A stretch of DNA of 62,545 bases from an uncultured Acidobacteriia bacterium. Lineage in GTDB: Bacteria; Acidobacteriota; Terriglobia; Bryobacterales; Bryobacteraceae. Each line of letters starts with the position of its first letter. Within the stretch, counting starts at the first letter, position 1. A program made the translations under genes and the position numbers. The stretch lies in assembly GCA_903923395.1 (NCBI GenBank), contig CAIXXM010000086.1:1-62545 (forward strand), read 5' to 3'. Shown one piece after another: positions 34,689 to 43,491 of the stretch. The notes beneath the pieces were generated by a model that saw only the letters and a program-made list of their open reading frames with translations, searched no databases and had not been told where the DNA came from.

Positions 34689-37600
34689 ATGAAACATTTC
34701 AGCCGCGCATTGTCTGCGCTTCTTCTCCTTGCCACGTCTGCACTTCTTGCCAGCGCCCAGTCCACCAGTGGCGGCGGCACCATACAGGGCACAGTTAGAG
34801 ACATCTCAGGGGCCGTTCTACCCGGCGCCAAAGTCACCATCACGCACGTCGAAACCGGAGAAGTAAACAAACTTACCGGCAATGCGGAAGGCTACTTCAT
34901 CACGCCCCCCGTGAAGATCGGGCGTTATAAGATCCGCGCCGAACATGCTGGCATGAAGGCCTGGGAAAGCCAGACCACACTCGAAACCGGGCAACTTCTC
35001 GAAATCGATCCAAGACTCTCCCCCGGCCAGGTGACCGACACCATCGAAGTTGTGGAAACCATCCCGCTCGTCACAGCAACTGACCCCACCGAAGCCAGCA
35101 CACTCGACGCCAAGCGCATCGGCGAACTTCCCATCAACGGCCGTAACTTGAATTCCCTGCTCGAAGACGTTACCCCCGGCGTGGAACAGGTCATCGATGT
35201 CAACGGCGGTGTCCGCACCGGCGGCCTCATGGTTTACTCCACGGAATTCGTGCAGGACGGCGCCCCCGCCAATAACCGCGAATTCGGCGGCTCCATGAAC
35301 CAGCAGGGTCTGGATTCCATCGGCGAAGTCCGCGTGGAAACCAGCACCTCTTCCGCGAAATACAACAGCCCCACATCTGTCATCGTCACCACCAAGAGCG
35401 GCACGAATAAGATCCATGGCTCACTCTATGAAACCGCACGCAACAACGCCTTCGGTGTTGCCCGCGCCCGCCAGGATATCTCCTTCACCGGCCCTTATCA
35501 AACACCGAAGCTCATCCGCAATGAGTTCGGTGGCACCATGGGTGGACCCATTTACATCCCCGGCCTCAACATCAAAGGCAAGCCCCTCTATGATGGACGC
35601 AACCGGACCTTCTTCTTCGTCTCGCGCGAAGGCACGGAACTTGTGCAGGGCCTCACCAAGACCTTCACCGTTCCCACTGTCGCCATGCGCGGCGGCGATT
35701 TCAGCGGCTTGCAGGACAGCCTCGGCCGTAACATCATCCTCTATGACCCCGCCACCTCCGCATCGGCCAAAACCAGCAGTGGACTAACTTATACCAACCG
35801 TACGCCCTTCGTCGGGAACATCATCCCCATCAGCCGCGAATCCCCCCTCGCCAAGCGCATCTGGGCCGATACGCAGTTACCCACCGACATCACCAATCCC
35901 CTCGTCGCGCCGAACTTCCAGACCAGCGTGCCCACGAATGGACTGCCGGTGCTCAGCGATAACCCCACCACCATCCGTCTGGACCACCGCTTCAACTCAA
36001 ACAATAACTTCTTCCTCAAAGTCAACGGCGGCATGCGTCACACCAGCTTCCAGGGAACAGGCAGCGGCACTGGTGCCCCCACCATCAGCAAGGACGCCAA
36101 CATTACCTTCCTGCCCATGGATGCGATCTCCGCCTCTGCCAGCTGGACCCACGTATTCTCCCCCACTCTGTTCGTGGAAACCAACATCGCCAAGACATGG
36201 CAGGCTACCCAAACCATCACCGGCGTGGAACAGAAGAACTGGGCGGCTGATCTCGGCCTGCCGAATCCATACGCGGCGATCGGCTGGCCGAACATCACGG
36301 GCGTGCAGTTTGAAACTTACACCGAAGGCGATAACCGCCGCGGCCTGCACTCCCGCATCACCACCGCCAGCCAGGCATATTCCTGGATCAAAGAAAAACA
36401 CACCATCTCTTTCGGTGGCGGTTTCTACCGGGAAGCGCAGAACTTACTGCCCGATGAAGGCGCTATCTCTGGCTCCGCCAACTTCAGCAGCCTCGGCACG
36501 GCTCTCATGAGCTCCACCAGCGGCAGCAACCCCACGGCGGTTTCACTTACCGGCAATGACGCGGCAAACTTCTTCCTTGGCGACGCAGCCACTTACACCG
36601 CCACACTTACCCGCCCGGTGATGCACCTGACCGAACAGGACTATAACCTCTACATCCAGGACAACTGGCGCGTCTCCAACCGCCTCACCCTCTTCCCCGG
36701 AGTTCGCTGGGATGGCTACGGCGGCTTCACGGAAAAGGACTACCAGTTGAATTCCTTCGACGTGAAGAACCACGCGCTCATCCTCGCGCAGCCCCTCGAT
36801 TATTACTATTCCCGCGGCATCACAACTCCGCAAATCGTCAAAGTCTTCCAGGGTGCCGGCATTAAGTTTGAAAGCGCCCAGGACGCAGGCATTGACCCGC
36901 GTATCTTCCCGAAGCACATGGCAGATTTCGGACCCCGCATCGGCTTCGCCTACCGCCTCTTCGATGGCAACAAGCAGATGGTCCTGCGCGGCGGCTATGG
37001 ACTCTATATCTCCAAACTGCCGATGCGCTCTCTGCTGGCTAACTTCTCCAGCCTGCCGCCTTTCCGTGCCAGTTTCACTTACCAGCCGAACAGCTCTTCC
37101 ACCAGCCCGGACGGTATCGCCAACTGGCTGCTCCGTAACAACCAGATCTACACAGCGGGCCTGAATTCATCGAACGCGGTGGATCTTAACAGCCCGAACT
37201 CCGTCGGCGTTGGCAGTACCACGGTGTATGGCCTTTCCACCAACTTCCCGGATTCCAAGGTTCACGAAATGAATCTCACTCTGGAGAAGCAGTTAACAGC
37301 CAGCTTCGTCGTCCGCGCCACTTACTCCGGAAAGTATGGTCGCGATCTCGACCAAGTCGCGGAACTCAACCAGGCACCTACGGATTATCAGTACTACAGC
37401 ACCACGCTGGCTCCCAAGGTTACGGGCACTTACTCCAGTGTGTTCAACCGCCCCTATGACAACACTTCCTATGGTTCGGTCCGCATCGTCCAGAAAACCG
37501 GCATGCTGAACTCCCAGATGATGACGCTGCAACTGGAGCGTCGTTTTAACCGCGGCCTTGGCTTCCAGCTCTTCTACACCCTGACCAATGCCAACCGGCT

Positions 37601-38486
37601 CGCGGGCAATACCTTCCGCGACGGCATTTACTATCCGCCCAGCGCTTATGCACCGGGTTCTGTCCCGACGGACTTTGATGCGCTGAATAAGTTCGAAAAC
37701 TACACCCGCGACACCGCCGTTCCGCAGCACCGTGTCCGCTGGAACTGGTTCTATGACATTCCCACGGGGCGCGGCAAGCGTTTCCTCGGGAACGCGCCGA
37801 AGTGGGTCGATCAATTTGTTGGCGGCTGGAAACTCTCCGGCAACGGTACGGTCGTCAGCAGCTGGTTCGCCCTTCCCACCGATAACTGGGATCTGCACGG
37901 CAACACCGATATCCAGATCTACGGCACCAAGTACCCCATCACGGATTGCACCCAAACCCCTTCCACAGCCACTTCCAAAGCGGATGAACGCTGCTATGCC
38001 GGCTATCTCTGGTTCAATGGCTATATCTCCAACAAGGTGATCAACAGCTATCTGCCCAATGGTCTTCGGAACGGCATCTACGGCCTTCCCTCGGATTACA
38101 AGCCCGCCGATACGCCCATCATCCCCTGGCCCGCGGGCGGTAAATCCACCGACACGGGTTCCGGCGATTACGATACCAACGTCGTCTATATCAAATTGAA
38201 CAACGGTACGATTCAGCGCGTTTCGAAAGATACATTCCTGCATCCCTGGCGCAACCAATACCGCCTTGGACCCTTTAACTGGAACCAGGACGTATCTCTT
38301 TCGAAGAGCTTCACCATCAACGAAAGATTCACCTTGCGCGCCAACGTCGATGTTTTCAATGTATTCAACCTGCAGGGCCTCAACACACCCAGCAGCAGCA
38401 CCGGCATTGTAAGTCTGCAGAACAGCTACGGCGGCTTCGGCTTCCGTCCGCGCCAGTTACAACTCAGCGCACGCTTGCAATGGTAG
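34689..38486 (+). CDS. Oar-like TonB-dependent receptor with carboxypeptidase-regulatory domain
   Basis: A 1265-residue outer-membrane protein. A signal peptide ends near ALLASAQ. A carboxypeptidase-regulatory-like beta-sandwich follows (GTVRDISGAVLPGAKVTITH). A plug-like region contains LPINGRNLNSLLEDVTPGV, and a long beta-barrel closes the protein with its final aromatic strand (LQLSARLQW). Such proteins are strongly expanded in Acidobacteria and are thought to import oligosaccharides or other large substrates, or to act in adhesion. No SusD-like partner is adjacent. A consensus promoter lies just upstream. Confidence 0.92.
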   Translation: MKHFSRALSALLLLATSALLASAQSTSGGGTIQGTVRDISGAVLPGAKVTITHVETGEVNKLTGNAEGYFITPPVKIGRYKIRAEHAGMKAWESQTTLETGQLLEIDPRLSPGQVTDTIEVVETIPLVTATDPTEASTLDAKRIGELPINGRNLNSLLEDVTPGVEQVIDVNGGVRTGGLMVYSTEFVQDGAPANNREFGGSMNQQGLDSIGEVRVETSTSSAKYNSPTSVIVTTKSGTNKIHGSLYETARNNAFGVARARQDISFTGPYQTPKLIRNEFGGTMGGPIYIPGLNIKGKPLYDGRNRTFFFVSREGTELVQGLTKTFTVPTVAMRGGDFSGLQDSLGRNIILYDPATSASAKTSSGLTYTNRTPFVGNIIPISRESPLAKRIWADTQLPTDITNPLVAPNFQTSVPTNGLPVLSDNPTTIRLDHRFNSNNNFFLKVNGGMRHTSFQGTGSGTGAPTISKDANITFLPMDAISASASWTHVFSPTLFVETNIAKTWQATQTITGVEQKNWAADLGLPNPYAAIGWPNITGVQFETYTEGDNRRGLHSRITTASQAYSWIKEKHTISFGGGFYREAQNLLPDEGAISGSANFSSLGTALMSSTSGSNPTAVSLTGNDAANFFLGDAATYTATLTRPVMHLTEQDYNLYIQDNWRVSNRLTLFPGVRWDGYGGFTEKDYQLNSFDVKNHALILAQPLDYYYSRGITTPQIVKVFQGAGIKFESAQDAGIDPRIFPKHMADFGPRIGFAYRLFDGNKQMVLRGGYGLYISKLPMRSLLANFSSLPPFRASFTYQPNSSSTSPDGIANWLLRNNQIYTAGLNSSNAVDLNSPNSVGVGSTTVYGLSTNFPDSKVHEMNLTLEKQLTASFVVRATYSGKYGRDLDQVAELNQAPTDYQYYSTTLAPKVTGTYSSVFNRPYDNTSYGSVRIVQKTGMLNSQMMTLQLERRFNRGLGFQLFYTLTNANRLAGNTFRDGIYYPPSAYAPGSVPTDFDALNKFENYTRDTAVPQHRVRWNWFYDIPTGRGKRFLGNAPKWVDQFVGGWKLSGNGTVVSSWFALPTDNWDLHGNTDIQIYGTKYPITDCTQTPSTATSKADERCYAGYLWFNGYISNKVINSYLPNGLRNGIYGLPSDYKPADTPIIPWPAGGKSTDTGSGDYDTNVVYIKLNNGTIQRVSKDTFLHPWRNQYRLGPFNWNQDVSLSKSFTINERFTLRANVDVFNVFNLQGLNTPSSSTGIVSLQNSYGGFGFRPRQLQLSARLQW

Positions 38487-38566
38487 CGGCGGCTTTGTAA
38501 ACAAGCCTTACGCACACTTACGTACCTTTGCACTCAAGACCCTGCGCATGCCCCCACAATGGGAGC

Positions 38567-39463
38567 ATGCGCAACACCCTTGACCCCCTCTTTGGACTGA
38601 CGCGGCGCGCCCTGCTGCTCTCCGGCGCCGCCGCTGTGTCCGCCTTCCGCGCCCTGCCCGCTGACCCCGCCTGCACCCTCACCACAGAGCAGGAAGAGGG
38701 CCCATACTACGTTCCCGCCGCCCAGTTCCGGAAGAACCTCGTCGAAGATAAAGCCGGAGTCGCGCTGCGCCTGCGTTTTCGCGTGGTCAACGCGCGAACC
38801 TGTGAACCACTTCCCAATGCAGCATTCGATATCTGGCACTGCGATGCGGAAGGCGTCTATTCCGGCTTTACATCGATGGGCTCCGGCTTCGGCGGGCCTG
38901 GTGGACCGGGTGGACCGGGCGGGCCTGGTGGACCGGGTGGTCCCGGTGGTCCCGGCGGCATGCGCGGCAGAGGGCCCGGTGGACCTCCACCCCCACCCAA
39001 CCGCGGCGCGCGCAATATCGATCCCACACGCTTCCTGCGCGGCGTGCAACTTACAGACGCCTCCGGAATCGCCGAGTTTGAAACGCTCTATCCAGGCTGG
39101 TATCAGGGCCGCACCATCCACGTCCACATGAAGGTGCACCTCGCCGGTACCGCGAAGGAAACCTATCAAGGCGGACACGTTTCCCACACCGGCCAGGTCT
39201 TCTTTCCTGAGGACATTACCGAACGCATCGCAGCCCTGCCGCCGTATGCGAAAAACGCGCGCGTCCACCGCACCACGCACGCGGAAGATCACGTCTTTAC
39301 CAGCCAGCATGGCTCCGGACTCATCACCCGTTTGGAGCGTTTGAAGCGCAATGGTCAGGATGCCGACGGCTTCCTCGCTTCCATCACACTCGCTGTCGAT
39401 CCAGATGCCACCCCGGCACCCACAGGTCCTGGTGGCGGCCGCGGTCCCCGCGACAGAGGATAA
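38567..39463 (+). CDS. Intradiol ring-cleavage dioxygenase-like protein with Gly-Pro insert
   Basis: A 298-residue protein with a Tat-like leader (LTRRALLLSGAAAVSAFRAL). The intradiol fold is indicated by EEGPYYVP, FDIWHCDAEGVYSG and the iron-ligand region LYPGWYQGRTIHVHMKVH. A loop of repeated GGP triplets replaces the usual short connection after the first conserved block. Exported intradiol-like proteins are common in soil bacteria, and many have no proven catechol activity. I start at the ATG giving MRNTLDPLFG, since the upstream extension is Cys/His-rich and lacks a ribosome site. Confidence 0.8.
   Translation: MRNTLDPLFGLTRRALLLSGAAAVSAFRALPADPACTLTTEQEEGPYYVPAAQFRKNLVEDKAGVALRLRFRVVNARTCEPLPNAAFDIWHCDAEGVYSGFTSMGSGFGGPGGPGGPGGPGGPGGPGGPGGMRGRGPGGPPPPPNRGARNIDPTRFLRGVQLTDASGIAEFETLYPGWYQGRTIHVHMKVHLAGTAKETYQGGHVSHTGQVFFPEDITERIAALPPYAKNARVHRTTHAEDHVFTSQHGSGLITRLERLKRNGQDADGFLASITLAVDPDATPAPTGPGGGRGPRDRG
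38891..38960 (+). repeat. In-frame 27-bp tandem repeat encoding GGP triplets
   Basis: A 23-bp block recurs exactly with a 27-bp period (38891 and 38918) inside the dioxygenase-like gene, followed by further GGP codons. It keeps the reading frame and encodes a collagen-like glycine-proline run. Confidence 0.75.
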
Positions 39464-39481
39464 CGTCATAGCATAGGGGAG

Positions 39482-40567
39482 GTGCGCCCACTCTTCCTGC
39501 TCCTCGCCGCTGCGGCCGTTCTCGCCGCCCAGACTCATAAGACGACCCATGTTATCTGGGTTATGACCGATGGCCTCCGCTGGCAGGAGGTCTTCCAGGG
39601 CGCTGAGTTAGCGCTCATGACGAAGCAGAACGGCGTGGCCAACCCTGAGGAATTCAAGCGCCAGTTCTACCGCGATACACCGCAGGAATCCCGGCGCGTC
39701 TTGATGCCGTTTCTATGGGAAACCATCAGTAAGCAGGGGCAACTTTACGGAAACCGCGAAGCCGGCGCGGAAGCCTATGTTACGAATGGCATGAACTTCT
39801 CATATCCCGGTTACAATGAGAGCCTCACCGGAGTTCCTGACCCGCGCATCAACAGCAACGATAAGAAATACAACCCGAACACGACGCTCCTCGAATGGCT
39901 CCACAACAAGCCTGCCTACAAAGGGAAAGTCGCCGCTTTTGGTGCCTGGGATGTATTCCCGTGGATCTTCAACGCACCACGCGCCGGATTTCCCGTCAAT
40001 GCAAGTTATGAACCTTTCGACAAGCTTCCCGGGAACTCAACCATCAAACTTCTGAATGAACTGAAGGCTAATTCCCCGCGGGATTGGGAAGACGAATGCT
40101 TTGACAACCTGACCGTTGAGACGGCTCTTGAATACCTGAAACAAGCCAAGCCGCGCGTGATGTACTTATCCCTCGGCGAGACCGATGAGTGGGCGCATGC
40201 CGGGAAGTATGCCGAATATCTCCGCTCTGCCAGACGGGCCGATCAGTATCTGAAACAGCTGTGGGAGACGCTCCAGTCCATACCCGAATACCGGGGCACA
40301 ACGACGCTGATCTTCTCACCCGACCATGGCCGCGGCACCGGCCCGGAGTGGCGGAGTCACGGCCAGAAGATCAATGAGTCCAAGTACATCTGGATGGCAT
40401 TCCTCGGCCCCGATACCCCCGCACTTGGGGAGCGGAAGAACATCTCCGCAGTGACGCAAAATCAACTCGCGGCCACCATCGCACAACTTCTCGGCGAAGA
40501 CTACCGTGCCGCTGTTCCCGCAACTGGTGGCGCAATTCAGGAAGTGATCCGCACCGCGGCGAAGTAG
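39482..40567 (+). CDS. Secreted alkaline-phosphatase-superfamily hydrolase
   Basis: A 361-residue exported protein with a signal segment (LFLLLAAAAVLAAQ). Metal-site motifs of the phosphatase/sulfatase superfamily are visible: VIWVMTDGLRWQEVF near the start and FSPDHGRG late in the protein, with SLGETDEWAHAG between them. It could be a phosphodiesterase or phosphatase. The start is GTG with GGGGA just upstream. It follows the dioxygenase-like gene by 18 bp. Confidence 0.78.
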   Translation: MRPLFLLLAAAAVLAAQTHKTTHVIWVMTDGLRWQEVFQGAELALMTKQNGVANPEEFKRQFYRDTPQESRRVLMPFLWETISKQGQLYGNREAGAEAYVTNGMNFSYPGYNESLTGVPDPRINSNDKKYNPNTTLLEWLHNKPAYKGKVAAFGAWDVFPWIFNAPRAGFPVNASYEPFDKLPGNSTIKLLNELKANSPRDWEDECFDNLTVETALEYLKQAKPRVMYLSLGETDEWAHAGKYAEYLRSARRADQYLKQLWETLQSIPEYRGTTTLIFSPDHGRGTGPEWRSHGQKINESKYIWMAFLGPDTPALGERKNISAVTQNQLAATIAQLLGEDYRAAVPATGGAIQEVIRTAAK

Positions 40568-40585
40568 AATAGGACCGCCGGTGAA

Positions 40586-41113
40586 TTATCCGCGCTTGGA
40601 AATCCGGCGCAGATACCGTCGCCCCGCCCGGAAAGCAACAAAGGCAATACCAGTAAGTGCATAAGTGCCCGGCTCCGGCGTGCCACTTCCGGCCGTCCAA
40701 CTGTAAGTCTCGCCATAGTCACCGCAGCCAGTGGGACAGACATCCCAGGTTCCACCGCTGAATGTTGTGAACTGACCACCCGATCCGGCACTAATATCCA
40801 GGTTGGAGTATCCCGAGAGTCCAGCCGGCAAACCGCCCGTGACCGCAGTAACACTGCCCGAAGTAAGTGTCATCCCGGCCGGAAGCAGGTCCGTGGGGTA
40901 GTAGACGAAGCTGATAAATTCATCAATGGTAAGAGCGTCGCCGGGTGTATAAGTATCGCTGACCGTGAGCAACCCCGTCCCCGTACCGCTGCAATCGCCA
41001 CAAATTCCCGTGAAGGTGAAGGTTTCAATCCCCGAAGCTTTCGCCGTCGAACCTGCAAGTGATACCAACCCCGCCAGCATCAACAATCCCGCGCTTTGCT
41101 TGATTCCAAACAT
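40586..41113 (-). CDS. PEP-CTERM sorting-signal protein
   Basis: A 175-residue secreted protein. It has an N-terminal signal segment (LLMLAGLVSLAGSTAKAS) and a Gly/Thr/Ser-rich beta body with four cysteines. The C-terminal PEP-CTERM signal reads TPEPGTYALTGIAFVAF followed by a basic tail. Such proteins are processed by exosortase and exported to the surface or exopolysaccharide. The ATG giving MFGIKQS has GGAGGAG upstream. No exosortase gene is in the window. Confidence 0.82.
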   Translation of the reverse strand: MFGIKQSAGLLMLAGLVSLAGSTAKASGIETFTFTGICGDCSGTGTGLLTVSDTYTPGDALTIDEFISFVYYPTDLLPAGMTLTSGSVTAVTGGLPAGLSGYSNLDISAGSGGQFTTFSGGTWDVCPTGCGDYGETYSWTAGSGTPEPGTYALTGIAFVAFRAGRRYLRRISKRG

Positions 41114-41204
41114 CTCAATCACTCCTCCGGCTCTGAGAGTAGCCCGCCCGGTTTCCGGCGTCAAAGCGGAAAAGTACGGTTCTATACTTCGCGAAAATTT
41201 TCTC

Positions 41205-41234
41205 TTGACACCCAAACAGTTCTCGCCCTACAGT
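41205..41234 (+). promoter_or_regulatory. Promoter of the GntR-ABC-M50 operon
   Basis: TTGACA (41205-41210) and TACAGT (41229-41234) are 18 bp apart. CTACAGTAG around the -10 region and a second CAGTAG 19 bp downstream, before the GntR start at 41282, are candidate sites for autoregulation. Confidence 0.55.
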
Positions 41235-41281
41235 AGGACCGTACTAGTTCAGTAGCACAGTTAACCCAAAGCCCAATCCGA

Positions 41282-41689
41282 ATGCTTTTCAAACCCGATC
41301 CCGCATCGGGCGTGCCCATCTACGTCCAACTCATGGACCAGGTCAAACACGCCATAGCCACCGGCGCCCTCCGCCCCGGTGAGCAACTGCCCGGCATTCG
41401 GCGCGTTGCAGTGGAGCTTGTCATGAATCCAAACACCGTCGCCAAAGCTTACCGCGAACTGGAATACGAAGGCATCATCGAACTCCGCCATGGTGCCGGC
41501 GCCTTTATCGCAGAACAACAACCCACCGGACGCGCCGCGGACGTCACCGCCAAAGCACTCCCCGTTATCCGCGAGGCCATACAGTCGCTCGAAGCGCTCG
41601 GCTTGCAGGAAGACGAAATCCGCCGGCTCTTTGAAGGGGAACTCCTCCGCCTGGGCGCTGGCACAAAGACAGCCGGGAGCCTCCAATGA
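41282..41689 (+). CDS. YtrA-type GntR regulator
   Basis: A 135-residue short GntR protein. The winged helix reads VPIYVQLMDQVKHAIATGAL, then NPNTVAKAYRELEYEGIIEL. The C-terminal helical part is short, as in the YtrA subfamily, which typically represses an adjacent ABC transporter and is induced by cell-envelope antibiotics. Its stop overlaps the ATPase start (ATGA). Confidence 0.88.
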   Translation: MLFKPDPASGVPIYVQLMDQVKHAIATGALRPGEQLPGIRRVAVELVMNPNTVAKAYRELEYEGIIELRHGAGAFIAEQQPTGRAADVTAKALPVIREAIQSLEALGLQEDEIRRLFEGELLRLGAGTKTAGSLQ

Positions 41690-42576
41690 ACCTCATCGAA
41701 ATTAACGGCCTGCGCAAGCGTTACAAAGACGTGGAAGCCCTTCGGGGCTTCGATTTGAAGGTGCCCGAAGGCACGGTTTGCGGCTTTCTCGGCCGCAATG
41801 GCGCGGGCAAAACTACCACGCTGAAGATCCTCCTGGGGCTCGTTCGACCCAACGGCGGCAGCGCGCAAATCTTCGGTCTGGACTGCACGGACCCCGCACA
41901 GAGCGTTCTCATCCGCCAGCGCATCGGGTTCGTGACAGAGAACAAAGATCTCTATCCGTATATGACCGTCGGCCAGACCCTGCGCTTCACTGCCGGATTC
42001 TTCCCCAAGTGGCGCCATGATCTGGCCGCCAGGTATCTTAAGCTCTTCGCTCTGCCGGAGGACCGCAAGGTAACCAAGCTTTCCAAAGGCAACCTCTCGA
42101 AGCTGATGTTACTCCTCTCCATGGCCCGCGGCGCGGAGTTACTGATCCTCGACGAACCCACAGATGGCCTGGACCCGGCAGTGACCGAGGAAGTGCTGGC
42201 CGCCCTGGTCGATCTTGCGGCGCAGGAAGGTGTTGCAATCTTCTTCTCCTCGCACCAGTTACAGGAAGTGGAACAGATAGCCGACCGCGTCTGTATCATC
42301 CACGAAGGCCGTGCCGTGTTGCAGGAGGAACTGGATGAACTTCGGTCCAGTTACCGCCTTATCCAAATGGTGGTGGAGCAGGGCATTGAAGACTCGGCAC
42401 TCGCCTTCACCGGAGTTGAGAAGATCAACCGGGAGGGCCGTGTCATCTCCGTCCTGGTTAGTCAAAATGCGGAGCAAGTTATCGAAACGGCCCGCGCGCG
42501 GCAGGCGACTTCCATCGACGTCCGCCCCGTTGGACTCAAAGAAATCTTTCTAACTGCAGTGAGGACACAAGCATGA
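41686..42576 (+). CDS. ABC transporter ATP-binding protein
   Basis: A 296-residue ATPase with Walker A GRNGAGKTTT and Walker B LLILDEPTDGLDPA. The signature reads LSKGN in place of LSGGQ, a variant seen in YtrB-like exporters, and the switch histidine is in FFSSHQ. The C-terminal extension of about 80 residues is typical of multidrug/bacteriocin-type exporters. It is translationally coupled to the regulator upstream and the permease downstream. Confidence 0.88.
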   Translation: MNLIEINGLRKRYKDVEALRGFDLKVPEGTVCGFLGRNGAGKTTTLKILLGLVRPNGGSAQIFGLDCTDPAQSVLIRQRIGFVTENKDLYPYMTVGQTLRFTAGFFPKWRHDLAARYLKLFALPEDRKVTKLSKGNLSKLMLLLSMARGAELLILDEPTDGLDPAVTEEVLAALVDLAAQEGVAIFFSSHQLQEVEQIADRVCIIHEGRAVLQEELDELRSSYRLIQMVVEQGIEDSALAFTGVEKINREGRVISVLVSQNAEQVIETARARQATSIDVRPVGLKEIFLTAVRTQA

Positions 42577-43349
42577 TCTGGTACAAAGCATGGCTCGAAA
42601 CCCGTTCCCGTCTCGCGTGGTCGTTCTTCGTCCTTGGGTCGATGGTATTTCTTCACCTCGCCTCGGCGCCGCAGTTCATCGCCAAAGCAGCGCTGGACCC
42701 GGACCGTGGCCGGTTTGAAGCCTTCGTACAAAGCTTGACTTCCGCCGCCCCACACTCTCAGGCCCTTTACACAGCGGAGTGGCAGATTGGCTTCTTACTG
42801 ATCAGCACAGTGATCGCTCCCACTATGGGCCTTCTCATGGCAGGCAGCGGTATCAACACACAAACCTTCTATGGCATGCGCCAGGGGGTTCATCCGTCTA
42901 TGATCTTCACGCTCTCCTTGCCCGTTCGCCGCGGCCAGTGGCTTTTGACCCGTGGCGGGCTCGGTGCGATCCAAACAGCGATCCTTGCTCTGCTTCTGGT
43001 TTGCATCCCGCCTGCGCTAACTCCCGGTTCAGGATATAGCTGGAAGTTATCCCTTGTCGCGTGGCCCTTTCTGACTCTGGGCACCATGGTGTTCTATTGG
43101 TTCTCCGTCTTCGTTGCCACTTTCCTGGATGAGCTCTGGCAAGGCTTGGTGTCCTTAACCATAATCGGAGCCCTCGGTGGCATTGCAATCAGCGGCTTTG
43201 GTGGAGGAATCGGCTGGATTAAGTTTCTCATCGGAGGAAGTTACCTGCTCAGCGGGAGCATCCCCTGGGGAGGTATCTTGCTCTCCCTGGTCCTCAGCGG
43301 CATTTTCTTCTACGCTTCAGTAGCAGTGATTGAACGGCGGGAATTCTAA
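42573..43349 (+). CDS. ABC-2-like transporter permease
   Basis: A 258-residue membrane protein with about six hydrophobic segments, including WSFFVLGSMVFLHLAS and VSLTIIGALGGIAISGF. It has no ATPase motif. It starts in the stop of the ATPase gene (ATGA). The pair makes a half-size exporter of the YtrBC kind. The substrate is unknown, and the peptidase partners downstream suggest a peptide or envelope stress link (inference). Confidence 0.82.
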   Translation: MIWYKAWLETRSRLAWSFFVLGSMVFLHLASAPQFIAKAALDPDRGRFEAFVQSLTSAAPHSQALYTAEWQIGFLLISTVIAPTMGLLMAGSGINTQTFYGMRQGVHPSMIFTLSLPVRRGQWLLTRGGLGAIQTAILALLLVCIPPALTPGSGYSWKLSLVAWPFLTLGTMVFYWFSVFVATFLDELWQGLVSLTIIGALGGIAISGFGGGIGWIKFLIGGSYLLSGSIPWGGILLSLVLSGIFFYASVAVIERREF

Positions 43350-43362
43350 GTCAGGACTCACC

Positions 43363-43488
43363 ATGCAAGCCTTCCGTTCTCTCATCTCTCTATTGCTCCT
43401 CGTCGCATCGTTGGGCGCGGCTGCGGAAATCTTTCACGCAGCCCCCGGTTTCACGGTTTCCATCTTCAGCTCCTCAAGGACGAACTGA
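43363..43488 (+). CDS. 41-residue signal-peptide-like small protein
   Basis: Short frame beginning MQAFRSLISLLLLVASLGAA, then a 20-residue tail ending in TGA. AGGA lies 6 bp upstream of the ATG. It fits tightly between the permease (13-bp gap) and the first M50 gene (3-bp gap). It could be a secreted peptide, a leader, or the truncated start of a lost exported protein. Confidence 0.45.
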   Translation: MQAFRSLISLLLLVASLGAAAEIFHAAPGFTVSIFSSSRTN

Positions 43489-43491
43489 CTC

